Assembly (NCBI GenBank): GCA_963576565.1
Contig: OY755047.1
Location: 372,001 to 436,000 of the forward strand
Source: Aspidapion aeneum
Lineage: Eukaryota > Arthropoda > Insecta > Coleoptera > Brentidae
Direction of reading: 5' to 3'
Length of the DNA stretch: 64,000 nucleotides
Numbering within the stretch: the first letter of the stretch is position 1; every line of letters starts with the position of its first letter. Below the pieces are notes generated by a model, which saw only the letters and a list, made by a program, of their open reading frames with translations, did not search any database and was not told the origin of the DNA. The position numbers and the translations under genes are program-made. Below are positions 42,573 to 53,143 of the stretch, piece after piece.

Positions 42573-45083
42573 AGGTAAAAATGTGTAACGAAACCGCTAA
42601 ATAAAAAATATAATCTCATCTCTCTTTTGTCTCCGCAAAGTTGGTTCACTGGATTGTACAAATAACAAAGAAATTTAGTTCATCTTGTATATTTTGATTG
42701 TAAAACTTGAGAAAAATACCAAACAAGTCAGGGCCAAAATAGCAAGGCACTTCAAATTTGACAGTAAAACTATCTTAAATAAATGAAATGAAGGAAAACA
42801 AGTCAATGTAGTAAATATGCCGCAAAACCAGGGTTATGACGTCATACCTTATCTTGCGTTTACAAGAAATGTTGAAATTATACTGTGAAAACTTATATAT
42901 GAAAAGATTACGTCTAAATTATATTAAAAATTTATATATGAGGGAAAAAATTATGTTACGGCTTGCTCCTACCTTGGTCCTTGATTATTCTGTGTATGTT
43001 TTATTTTGTAAACCTGGAATCCTGTTGTCCAGTTGTATCACCACTGCTCTCGGGTCTCCTGCTCTGCTCGCGCCTTCCCTCGTGCTCGCTTAGCACATGA
43101 TGTTAGGCCAGCACTTTGGTCTTAAAAGGGTTGTGGGATTCTTGCCCGAGCGTAAAAACCCTGTGGAAAATGAAATGTTTCAGTTTCCTGGAATTCGTCA
43201 ATTTTGCACGAAGTTCCCCTACACAGTAACTTAAATCGAGAACCCCATGTCGACTCAATAAAACAAAGCAGATTTAAACAGATGAACTAAAATAATCCTA
43301 ACGTACCTTTCTCAGGGTTATAACTGGCCCGTCCGGCTTCCCACCAGCGTCCAGCCCAACTGTCCCGTCGCTGGAATTGACAGGGCTGTAGACAAAGGAG
43401 AAAAACAATATATAGTTTTTATCCAACACGTGGTTAAAAGAAAAATATAAAAACGCCAACAATTCCCCACGTCCTTTGTCAAAAAAGTACATTTCCCACG
43501 AAAAATAATTACAATTTGGGAGGCAAATATTATCTTGAAGAGTACTCAACTAATAAAAAAAATAAAAAAAAATAAAATCGAACTTACCAATGCTCTTTCT
43601 TCCCCGTACAAATGGCGTAGGCCGACCTAAAATCCCCTCAACAGGGTGTGAGCGTCACTTCCGATTACGCCGAAAACACGACGGCTCACTCCTCACAGTC
43701 TCTGGGATATCTCCTACAATTCGCTGCAGTGCCAAACCAAAAACAATGGCGATCCCAGAGCCTGTTGTCGACCCAACCAAATTTGTTAGCAAAGAGAGAC
43801 CAAGCACTTCGTCGAGAATACCAGAATAATGAATTGGCCGGAAACCGTTTTGTAAATTTGGTGGGGAGTGGGGACGGTAAAACGCAATAGTACCAACCTA
43901 ATCTTCCCGGTGAAATTCAAATAAAGGATGCAAACCTATTTATAAAAAACTTTTCCGCCAAAAATAAATCTCTACATTCAGTGGCAAGCCTGGAAGAAAA
44001 ACCCGGGGTTTTCAAAGTAACCAATGAGGAGATACCGCATAGTTCTATACAGGTATATAGGGGCAGCACCGACCAAGGGGATAGGAAGTACGTAAAACAA
44101 ACCTTGAGGTGTTGTCGGATCTATTTCCACGGTTGAAATTTTTATAACAAGGACGTCGAGACACCCTCCATACACATTATTAATATTCGAACACTCAACC
44201 AATTCCCATATGAGTAAAGCTATACTGAGCGCAGAATTTAGTTGCACTCCAGTTACAGTCTTCGTCAAAAGTTTCCGTCGCTCTTTATAAATGTTTTCTC
44301 TAATATTCATATGGTTTAACGCCATTTTTGTAAAACATTTCTACAGTAATAAAGCTGTTTCTGAACCTGAACCCAAAAATACACACTGAACCATTGCTTA
44401 AAGGCACAAGAGTGTTCAGATGTTAACTCACACGATTTCGTTTATTCTTTTAGTCTTGGTTTCCATCCCTCGTTTATCTCCCATTTACAACAGTGCATAA
44501 CTCGTATTTATTTTATCCTTTCCCTATCAAATTAATAAAGATATCAAAGTGGCGGAGCCTCGGTTGTTACTGGTCAAACCGTGAACCTAAATATGTTTTC
44601 GTGCTATCAAAACTAGCTAATCCGTGAAGAATATGGGGTTCGGATTGTCCCAATATCCTCGAAATAAACGTAAGGGAATGAAATGTTCATCTAAATGTTT
44701 CCTTCCTGTTACTGAAACCATTTGTGATGCGGCAACGCCGCCATTCCCCAGCATAACAGCTGTTTAACTTTATGAACGTCAAGTGAATCACAAAATTCCA
44801 CAGATAAAAACAAAACAATCAAAATTTTTATGTGATTTTTCCCGAAGTCTGTGATCTTAAATTCCAATTACGATGTCCAGATAATGCGATGTGCGTAGTG
44901 TCCACAGTAATTCGATGGAATGCCTCCTTTTAAGGTAACTTCCTAGACCCTATATAACCTCCAAACCTAGCTCTATAAAATACTATATATTTGTGTACAG
45001 AAAGACGAATCAAAGAGCCTTGATTATTTACCTAAATAAACAAATATGTAACGTTGTCTTAAACGTAAAAATGACACGTTACA
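42573..45083 (-). repeat. 5' LTR, truncated at its inner (U5) end
   Basis: 2,511 bp corresponding to 33391-35901 at a constant offset of 9,182 with no net indel; all five short ORFs in it translate identically to those of the other LTR. It lacks the last 662 bp of the LTR. The junction AATGAAATGA/AGGTAAAAATG shares only a few bases with the true LTR text CATGAGGTAAAAATG, consistent with a deletion by end joining after insertion, or with an assembly error. Confidence 0.9.
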
Positions 45084-46455
45084 CTTTTGCCACAAAAACT
45101 TTAAATCTTGGTATTGCAACCCGCCTAAGAAGTATTATAATATGTATATCTCTAATATCCTTTAAACTGTCTTTTATTTTTACCTTCCTACCCCGCGTAG
45201 CAATGGCTAGAGAAGGTATTATTTTCGACAAAAACTTTTTAGCTCACACATATACTATACTATAGTAGTGTGAGCTATGGTGATCCTAATTTTTTCGAGA
45301 AAAAAAAAGTTGCTCCGATTTCAAAAATTTTTATATATCTTTGCGTTTTAGATGATTTTGAAACTTTTTTGTCGCGCCGTCTGTCTGTCTGTCTGTCTGT
45401 CTGTATGTCTGTCTGTCTGTCTGTCTGTCTGTATGTCTGTCTGTAACGACCAACGCGCATAACTCAAAAACCGCTAGGCCGATTTTAATGAAATTTGGTA
45501 CCTGGGCTGAATATTGGGTCGAGATGGTCCCATTTAAAAATGAACAAAATCCACCGAACACAAGCCAAATAAAAGGGTGGGGGAAGATTTGAAAAATTAG
45601 AGTTTATGTGAAAATATGGCGTGTGTGATATCAAACGAAAGGTAATTGAGTATGGAGTTAAAAAAAATACATTTTAGTTTTTTTTTCTTCAAAAAGGGTG
45701 GGGGTTGATTTAAAAAATTAGAGTTTACGTAAAAATATGGCGTGTGTGATATCAAACGAAAGGTAATTGAGTCCGGAGTTAAACAAAATACATTTTAGTT
45801 TTTGTTTTTTTAAAGGTGGGGGTAGATTTCAAAAATCTGAGTTTGTCAATACATGGCTTGTGTGGTATCAAACAAAAGGTAATTTAGTCTGGAGTTGATT
45901 AAGATATATTTCAGTTTTTAGTTTTATTAGCTCGCACGTACACTATAACTATAGTACCTAGTGTGAGCTTGGGGGCCCATATATTGGCAGAGTATTTTTT
46001 GAGATAACGCCAAAAATGTGTTATCCTAGCAATATCGTCGTGATGTCTGTCTGTCTATGTGTGTGTGTGTGTATCTGTGCGTATATTATTTCTGTTCGTA
46101 ACATGATAACTCCTAAACCGCTGAACCGATTTTCATAAAATGTCCAGGTAAAATAGTGTTCGACACTCTTACGAGCTGATTAGATTTTGGTCAAAATCCA
46201 TTAATTTTTGGACAATTAAAAACGTAAAAAAATGCTAACTTTTTAACGGAGCATCGTATCAATACACTGTTGTCGGAATATAGTAGACTATATTTTGATC
46301 AATAATTCGAGTTATGACCAAAAACTTCGTAGGAGCTTTAGTTTCTGAGATATTCACAAAAAAACTGTTTTCAAGGCTAATATATTATCATGGCTTCACT
46401 TGAAGTGTGCTAATAGGCTAGCTAGGAATGTGTCAGATCCATTTATTATACTTAA
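45084..46455 (-). mobile_element. family E copy containing a nested family H element
   Basis: 45170-45235 and 45993-46455 are the inverse of 2262-1794 and 743-663. They read across the point where the 1-kb copy holds the foldback, confirming that insertion. In turn they are split by family H at 45236-45992, which the 2.2-kb copy lacks. A (TG)n tract lies at 46054-46072. Confidence 0.7.
45236..45992 (-). mobile_element. family H element, complete, nested in family E
   Basis: Both terminal hairpins are present: AGCTCACAC...GTGTGAGCT at 45241-45277, and AGCTCGCAC...GTGTGAGCT at 45931-45969. After the latter come GGGCCCATATATTGGCAGAG and TATTTTTT. A (GTCT)n run lies at 45377-45442. Three internal units carry TATCAAACGAAAGGTAATTG. 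It sits in a T-rich spot of family E. This is the best copy for defining the family. Confidence 0.7.
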
Positions 46456-46486
46456 GATGTATGAAAACAATTCATGCATTTTTAAC

Positions 46487-46655
46487 CAGTGGCGTACGTC
46501 GGGAAGGGGTGGTGCTAAGGGGCTGTCTTGGGGGGCCGAGGCCTCATAATGTCATATTTTATACTCTTTTTATTTATGAAATATGTGGATTTTTTTTTTA
46601 ATCTTAGGCTTGGGAGGGGGTCCGAGAGCCCCCCCCCCCCCCGGGTGCGCTCATG
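46487..46655. mobile_element. G/C-run MITE
   Basis: CAGTGGCGTACGTCGGG at the left and CCCGGGTGCGCTCATG at the right are imperfect inverted repeats around TATTTATGAAATATGTGGA and G/C runs. It is a short relative of the MITEs at 2556 and 6132; no TSD is evident. Confidence 0.65.
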
Positions 46656-46839
46656 AATATTAGTCTGAAAACAAGGGTTTTAATATTTTTAAGCAATTGA
46701 CAATTTTAAAAATCCTAAAAAGAGCGGCCCGTGGAATGTTTGTTAACCACTATACTAACTAACTAACTACACTTCTGTCCAAAGTTCTCAAAATTTTAAG
46801 TGTTGCATAGACTCCCTAATAATATAACTTAATTACAAA

Positions 46840-47665
46840 ATTTTCTACGTTGTCCGACGCCTATTCTCCACCTCCTTCGATCCTGACAATCATCTTCTGT
46901 CAGGTTTTTTTGACTCATTTATCTTTGGATTGACTGTTGTCATTCTAGTTTAGGACGCCTTTTTTTTCTGCGCTCTATTGGTTGCCATTCTAGGACCTGC
47001 TTTGGTAATTTTTCGTCGTTCATTCCATATTAGTTGTCTTTTAGTGATGTCATTCGTTATGCTTCCCTCGATTCCCATTCTTTCTTTTATGATCTCATTC
47101 CTTATGTGATCTGTTCTGGATATTCTCAATGAGCTTCTTCTTGCGTGCATTTCGACACTTTCCATTTTTGTTTTGTAGTTTTCTGTTACGCGACAAGTAT
47201 CTATTACATACAACAGCGTGCTTTTCACCATTGTTTCATATATATTAAATTTAACATTCTTTTTTAACTCTCTGCTCCATAAAACACCTTTTTAGCTTTT
47301 ACTATTCTTTTTTCCAGTTCTTTACAGTCTGTTTCTGTCTTATCAAATGTGACACCCAAGTATACATACTCATTGCATAAAGATATTACTTGTCCATTGT
47401 CTAGTTCTAACTCACTGGATTCGTTTCTAATACATAAGTACTGTGTCTTGTCCACGTTCACTATTAATCCCCACTTTTGGTATTCTTCCGTTAACTTTCT
47501 CATCATATACTTCATGTCTTCTTTATGATTAGCTACAATTACTTGGTCGTCAGCGAACTGTAGTGTGTATATGGTGAATCGGTCGTTAAATTGTATTCCC
47601 ATGGCGTACACTTTACGTTTCCAGTTTTTTAGAGCTCCTGCGATATATATTTTAAAAATATATTT
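46840..47665 (-). pseudogene. LINE-B reverse transcriptase fragment, reverse
   Basis: The minus-strand ORF 47611-47264 carries the catalytic box as LQFADDQVIVA, then MMRKLTEEYQKWGL and VNVDKTQYLCIRNESSE to LEKRIVKAKKVF. The second ORF, 47231-46950, continues KSTLLYVIDTCRVTENYKTK and RISRTDHIRNEI to the basic tail. Frame breaks separate the two and disrupt the tail. It gives the uninterrupted DKTQYLC text that dates the 1.2-kb transposon in the 23-kb copy. Confidence 0.8.
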
Positions 47666-49028
47666 TAAGCCAAATTTTAACCTTCATTTAAAAAAATCCA
47701 TTTAAAATACTTTGCGTTAAATTATCTTGTAAGAAATTAAAGTTGTAAAACCGCAAGTCTAAATTGTGCCGGCCGCGGCGCTAGCGTCGACTTAAGCAGT
47801 GAAGCTCTAACTTTGATTATGCCAAAATGCCTGTCGTACAAAAGACACCCCAAGAAAATTAGTTTATCCAGTTTCTTTGTAATTTTAAAAGGGCTCTTTC
47901 CACTAAAAACCCTCGTGTCAAATACTTAACTTTGGAAAATTTTTTGACAAAAAAATGACATTCCAAAAAAAATGTTTTTGGAAAAAAATAAAACTTTTAA
48001 ATGCGATAAAAAATTTTTTTTTAATTAATGAACTTTTGAATTTTCAAAAACTTTCTGTCAAAAAAATTCCTTTTCAAAAAGTTTTCAAAAATCATTTCTT
48101 TCAATTTCTTTTTATAGGTTATTTGGGATAATTTTTTTTAAAATAATTTTCCGTTTGGAATTTTTTTTTTTTTTTTTTTAAATTTCATACTCTTATTCCT
48201 GATTTTTACTTTTTTATCCCATATTCACCTTTTATGACCTGATAGATAAAAAGTGCACCTGTTATCGTTTAAAGTGCAAAAAATATGTTTTTAATCTGGA
48301 ATTTCCAAAACATGGAGACATGGAGGTTTTGAATGGAAACTCTTTAATTTTCTTAGCTCGGCACAATTTCCTTCTCGATGAATCGCGTAAGAAAGTGGAA
48401 TGTTTTTTCCTTCTTATTAATTTTAAATTGGGGTTGTTTTTATGGGGTCGGAGAAACTTTTTCAAAAATATTTTTTTCAAAAATTGGTTTTTGAAAAAAA
48501 ACATTTTCGAAAAACATTTTTTCAAAAAACATTTTTTTGAAGGGAGAATTTTCCGACAAAATTGAATTTTTTTGAAAATCTACTTTTTCGAAAAATGCTT
48601 TTTTAATTTCTGAATTATATTTACGAAACTTTAGAGAAACTAGTTTCCAAAAAATAAATTAATTTCGAATGAATTTTTTTTCAAAAAACACTTTTTTGAT
48701 ATAAAATTTTTTTTAGAAAGATTTTTTTATACTTGCTTTTCTGTCCATCTTTTGTTCAAAGTAGGTGTTATCCCAACCTACGTCTACCTACTGTTTTTTT
48801 TTAACAATTTCTGGGATCCGTTTGTACAACTTTAAAATGTTTTGACATTTAAAAATATTGCCTCTTCTTACATATATATAGTGGAAAATTGGAAATAAAA
48901 TTATCTAAAGTACTTAAGTTGAGAGCTTTTCAATAGAATAGAGAACATAAATAAAGCAAATAGATTCTGACAAATAAAACTTTTATACGAGTAATACCCT
49001 TTTTATATTTTACAACAAAATGATGAAT
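47666..49028. other. AT-rich region, no gene
   Basis: Long A/T tracts with repeated TTTTTCAAAAA-like words (47940-48730). Exceptions: a GC-rich patch GCCGGCCGCGGCGCTAGCGT at 47769-47788. Bases 48045-48140 (AAAACTTTCTGTCAAAAAAA, GGTTATTTGGGATAATT) recur directly at about 50565-50660 on the far side of LINE-C and the two MITEs. ORFs here are Phe/Lys-rich artefacts. Confidence 0.5.
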
Positions 49029-49185
49029 CAGGCGCAGATCTACGGGAGGGGGAAAAGGGAAAATTCCCCCCAAATCTCAAACTATATTTAGTTTTGACAC
49101 ACATAATGCACCTCCTGGTCACTATGCAAAATAGTTTTATGCAATATTAATTTCCCCCCTAATAAAGTTTCTATTTCCGCCCCTG
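49029..49185. mobile_element. MITE, CAGGCGCAGA...CCGCCCCTG ends
   Basis: Same family as 7577-7750, sharing GGGAAAATTCCCCCCAAAT, TTTTGACACACATAATGCAC and CTATGCAAAATAG. Flanks TGATGAAT and GATGCACT share only GATG. Confidence 0.7.
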
Positions 49186-49238
49186 GATGCACTAAATGAA
49201 ATACAGAGTTATAGTTAGTAGAGACTTATTGGAATAAA

Positions 49239-49500
49239 ACCTGACTTTATTTTAGAGTCGACGTTATTCTGACACAAAAACTAACAGCTGACCTATCAAA
49301 ACTGACATACCAAAGCCAAATTTAATAATATAGACCCTAACTTTCATTTAATAAATACCGACACTAATAAATCCGGTTTTTAAATACAATGAGGCCGAAT
49401 TTTGAAAGAAAGCAGCTGCTTTTTATATGTAAATCAGTCACCATAGGGTTGATTTTAAAATAAGGTCAGGTTTTATTCTTATTAATACCCTTTATTACCT
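49239..49500. mobile_element. MITE with AATAAAACCTGACTTTATTTT ends
   Basis: GAATAAAACCTGACTTTATT (49252 on) pairs with AATAAGGTCAGGTTTTATTC (49464 on); GAGACTTATTGG also partly pairs with the outer right end. The inner GACAGCTG-like and CAGCTGCTTT segments are AT-rich. It shares the outer motif with the 17.2-kb MITE. Confidence 0.75.
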
Positions 49501-49519
49501 TACAATTAAACTATTAGGG

Positions 49520-50582
49520 GTTATACCACAAAGACTTACTTTATGGTTATACCATAAATAGATTAAATGACATATATAGTGTTATTGAGAGAGCCAATCA
49601 ATACAAAATTCCACTACATATTGCGTTTATGGACTTTGAAACAGCTTTCGATAGCATTGAGCACTGGGCAGTAAAAGTATCCTTAATTATTAGCTGAATA
49701 GGTCACAGATACACAACAACAACATCAATCAAAATCCACGAAGGAACCAAGTCAATCCACATAAGAAGAGGTGGTAGACAGGGTAACTCAATATCCCCTA
49801 AACTATTTAACCAGGTCCTAAATGATGTTCTTAAAAATTTAGATTGGGAAGAAATAGACATCAAAGTAACCAAACAAAACTCGAAATACTGAGATATGCT
49901 GACGATATCTCCTTAATAACAGATAAGAAAGAAGAAGTTATAATAATGATGGAAGAGCTGGATAAGGCAGCTAAAAATATATGCTTGAGTATGAACTACA
50001 CTAAAACTAAAATCACAAGATAGAATAAGACAAATTATTAAACTAAAAAGAGAAAATCAATCAGCTGAAATCAAGAGACGAGTAGGATTGGTCTGGGCAG
50101 CATTCGGTAAATTAAGCTACATATTAAAAAATAAAAAATATCCTCAGTACCTCAAATCGAAAGTTTATACCTTCCTGTATAAACTTATGGATCCTAGACT
50201 TGGACACTTACAAAATCAAACATGGATAAGTTAACAAAAGCCCAAAGATCAATGGAAAGACAAATGTTACATGTAAATCTAACAGATAGAAAAAAGAATG
50301 AATGGATAAGAAACAAAACAAAAGTAAGGGATGTCAGAGAAAAAGTAGCAAAATTAAAATGGAAATTTGCCGGTCATAATATCAGACAGATAGACGATCG
50401 ATGGAACAAATGTATGGTAAACTGGAGACCTTGGGAAAATAAAACAAATAGGGGAAGACCCCAAATGAGGTGGGCGGACGATTTGAAGAAACATGCGGGA
50501 ACTAGATGGATGAACACGGCGACAGACAAAGAAGAGTGGAAGGCATATGTCCAAAGATTCAAAAACTTTCTGTTAAAAAAAT
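49520..50582 (+). pseudogene. LINE-C (RTE-like) reverse transcriptase fragment
   Basis: RT motifs appear in several frames: LHIAFMDFETAFDSIEHWAV (49600-49670), RRGGRQGNSISPKLFNQ (49764-49815) and the catalytic LRYADDISLIT (about 49892-49924). The C-terminal part then runs openly from 50222 to 50590: KNEWIRNKTKVRDVREKVAK, KWKFAGHNIRQ, NRGRPQMRWADDLKKHAG and TRWMNTATDKEEWK. The last is typical of RTE-type ORF2 ends. At least three frame changes and one internal deletion. A reverse piece of the same family lies at 16372-16840. Confidence 0.8.
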
Positions 50583-51055
50583 TCCTTTAAGTTTTCAAAA
50601 ATCACATTTAAAAAAAATCCGCGACCCATAAAAAATTTTTATAGGTTATTTGGGATAATTAGATAAATAGTATTATCGTTGTCTTGATATGTCATTAAGG
50701 ACGCTCGTTTTTGGATCTTTTAACAATTAGAATATTAATGGAAAAATTACAAAATATTATTTTCCTTGGAAATATATATTGCAATATTGCCAATAAATAC
50801 GTAAAACCTCGGCATACATATTTATAAAACCCCAAAGGAACCTTTAAAATTTTCTCATAAAATTAATATTTATGCCTTTTTAAGAGAAAAACGATGTTTG
50901 GAAAGCGATCTTTGTAGCTTTTAAGTAAAAGTATCTTGCAAATAGGGAAATTATGTATCCATTCGGAAACGAAAAATAGTGTTTTCCTACGATTTTTCGT
51001 TTGGAAAGATGTACTTTTCCGCACGATTTTACTTTTCCGCGGTATTTTTACATTT
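50583..51055. other. AT-rich, repeated TTTTCCGCAC words
   Basis: No gene. ACTTTTCCGCACGATTTT, ACTTTTCCGCGG and CATTTCCGCACGTCC occur in a row at 51011-51065. Related text (GTACCACTTTCCGCAC, TTGCGGAAACTATC) comes back at 51686-51790, suggesting a shared repeat. Confidence 0.4.
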
Positions 51056-51410
51056 CCGCACGTCCAAAATGCAAAAATCCTCCTGTTCACAATCGTTTTC
51101 AAATGAAAACCCGTCCTCCTACACACAAGTTTCATTTTCAAGAAGTGCTGCTGTACCGATGCTACCAGTAGCACCGAAGGAAGAATCCTGTAATGTGTAA
51201 CAGCCTGTACAGACCAATATACCTTCCTCCATTCACTACACTAATAATTCTCAGCAGCAAACTGATCAAGGCATTTCTGTAGTGGGCCAAACATCAACCA
51301 ATCAAATTCAAATAAGAAACGACGTTCTTCAAGATGTTGCGGCATCTGCTATATTGCAGTATGCAACAAACACAAAGTGCACTTTCAATTTCAATATTTA
51401 CCATCGTTAA
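51056..51410 (+). pseudogene. coding-like remnant, unknown protein
   Basis: One frame reads CSQSFSNENPSSYTQVSFSR, PMLPVAPKEESCNV, a TAA at 51198-51200, then QPVQTNIPSS, NNSQQQTDQGISVVGQ, NDVLQDVAASAILQYATN and CTFNFNIYHR to TAA at 51408-51410. Its composition (Ser/Gln/Asn, few Lys/Phe runs) differs from the surrounding AT-rich noise, and apart from one stop the frame is open for about 118 codons. It looks like the last exon or C-terminus of a transposon-borne or host protein. I do not recognise the family. Confidence 0.35.
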
Positions 51411-52334
51411 CTTTTTCGTTATTGTTAATTAAATGTTCTTTACATAAAGTTTCTTATTAAAATATCGTGATAAAAAAATCCTGTTTCATTATCTTTCCGT
51501 GTATAAAAAAATCGTGTGGAAAAATGAAGATATTTAGGACTAATCCAATGATTTATGTAACTATTTTATCTTATGTATCATTTTCTAGCATTATTATAAA
51601 ATCTTTGCGAATTAAAACATGTTTTTTTTGTTAAAGAAGATGGACAAAAACACTCGTAGGAAAAACATTGTATGTACCTAACTTTTGCGGAAACTATCTT
51701 TTCCACCCTTGATGGCTTGCCCGACCTCCGCTATGCGTCGTTCTTGCAACTGCCATCGCGTGCGGAAAAGTACCACTTTCCGCACTTGTTAGGTAAATAA
51801 CTATAAAACTTGCGATATAAAATTTTTGAAACGTTCGTGCGTGGGAGGAATAGTATGGATCTCCCGCCGAAAAACATATAAAATTTGCAAACTTAATGGA
51901 ATAAGCCGGCTAATTCAAATTTAATAATTCTGGGTAAAAAGCAAACACAGCGGTAAAAGGGCGAAATTTCGCTTTTAATTTTATACATTAAAAAGTTTGT
52001 TTTGCATGTTTTAGAAACTCTAGACTTAAAAACAATTTTTTGCTAAAAGTAATTTTTTTTTTGCAATTTAGGAATGAAAAGTGTACTTTCTATCCCGCAT
52101 TTTAGGGATAAAAATTGTCATTTTTTATCTCCGGGATAAAAAGTGACAAATCAGGTATAAAAAGTAAAAAATTGGGGTAAAAAGTTACGAATCAGAGATA
52201 AAAAGTAAAAAAGAAACGTCAAAACTTATAAAATTGACAAAACTTCAAAAAATATTCAAAATATACTCTTACACCTACTACTCACAAAAAAAGTCTTTAA
52301 TACCCACTAAAATCTTTAATACCAATTCTAGCAA
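51411..52334. other. no gene; GATAAAAAGT tandem-like repeat
   Basis: Bases 52095-52215 hold about six imperfect units of GGGATAAAAAGTGACAAATC type. Bases 51680-51800 contain TTCCGCAC/GTGCGGAAAAG inverted words around TGGCTTGCCCGACCTCCGC. The rest is AT-rich. Confidence 0.45.
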
Positions 52335-52382
52335 AAACAGAGACAGAGAAAGAGAGGAAGAAAGAGAGAAAGAGAGAGAGAG
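52335..52382. repeat. (GA)n-rich tract
   Basis: GAGACAGAGAAAGAGAGG and GAAAGAGAGAGAGAG. Its ORFs are artefacts. Confidence 0.8.
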
Positions 52383-52466
52383 TTGTTTCCTCCCACAGTC
52401 CCTAGAATTAGACCGGTCTTCGGATCTTATATAATATGTCGAATTTTTCACATCACTGGTACTCAA

Positions 52467-52773
52467 AAAAGGGTGGGGGTAGATTTCAAAAATTAGAGTT
52501 TACGTGAAAATATGGCGTGTGTGATATCAAACGAAAGGTAATTGAGTCCGGAGTTAAACAAAATACATTTTAGTTTTTGTTTTTTTAAGGGTAGGGGTAG
52601 ATTTCATAAATTTGGGTTTAAGTCAAAACATGGCTTGTGTGGTATCAAACAAAAGGTAATTTAGTGTGGAGTTGAATAACATATATTTCAAGTTTTATTT
52701 TTATTAGCTGGCACGTACACTATAACTATAGTACCTAGTGTGAGCTTAGGGGCCCATATATTGGCAAAGTATT
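52467..52773 (-). mobile_element. family H fragment
   Basis: Two internal units with TATCAAACGAAAGGTAATTG and TATCAAACAAAAGGTAATTT, then a hairpin ending GTGTGAGCT near 52746 and GGCCCATATATTGGCAAAG. The other terminal hairpin and microsatellite are missing. Confidence 0.65.
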
Positions 52774-53143
52774 TTAATATCTTTTTTATACGACTGTCTT
52801 GTAAAAGGGGGTTTTGCGCACGGAGGAAACGATCTGAAAATGGCATTTTGCGCACGCTGTGTGCAAAACGTTTTGCACACGCTTATGTCATTTTTGCGCA
52901 CGCCTATGTCATTTCTGCATACGGGTCTCCCGTCATTGTGATTTTTGTTGTTGTCACCCATCAATATAAGTTGGCTTAGTTCCGTAGCAACCGTCACTGC
53001 TCGTATGTTTTGTTGATTAGATACGTCAAAAAATTGTTGAATTTTTAAAGTTTTGTTGTAAAAATGTCGGAAATAAAAACAAGTTAAATTAAAATTTGAT
53101 TTTTCTTTCTTTATTAGCAGTCGTATAAAAAATATTGGAAAAA
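52774..53143. mobile_element. MITE with TTTTTTATACGACTG ends
   Basis: AATATCTTTTTTATACGACT and its inverse AGTCGTATAAAAAATATT bound about 370 bp. The interior has repeated GCGCACGC(C/T)TATGTCATTT units around 52880-52920. No coding sequence; no clear TSD. Confidence 0.7.

Larger units (their letters stand above)
32729..45083 (-). mobile_element. 12.4-kb Ty3/Gypsy LTR retrotransposon
   Basis: The element reads right to left: truncated 5' LTR (42573-45083), leader, gag, pol, polypurine tract, complete 3' LTR (32729-35901). It ends in TG...CA and is flanked by a 4-bp duplication CTTT (32725-32728 and 45084-45087). Domain order PR-RT-RH-IN in pol identifies Ty3/Gypsy (Metaviridae). No envelope ORF is seen. 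LTRs of more than 3 kb are unusually long. The two LTRs agree base for base wherever I compared them over 2,511 positions, so insertion was recent. gag and pol look intact, but the missing U5 end and primer-binding site mean this copy should not complete reverse transcription. It lies downstream of family H/E sequence, whose text continues at 45084. Confidence 0.95.
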
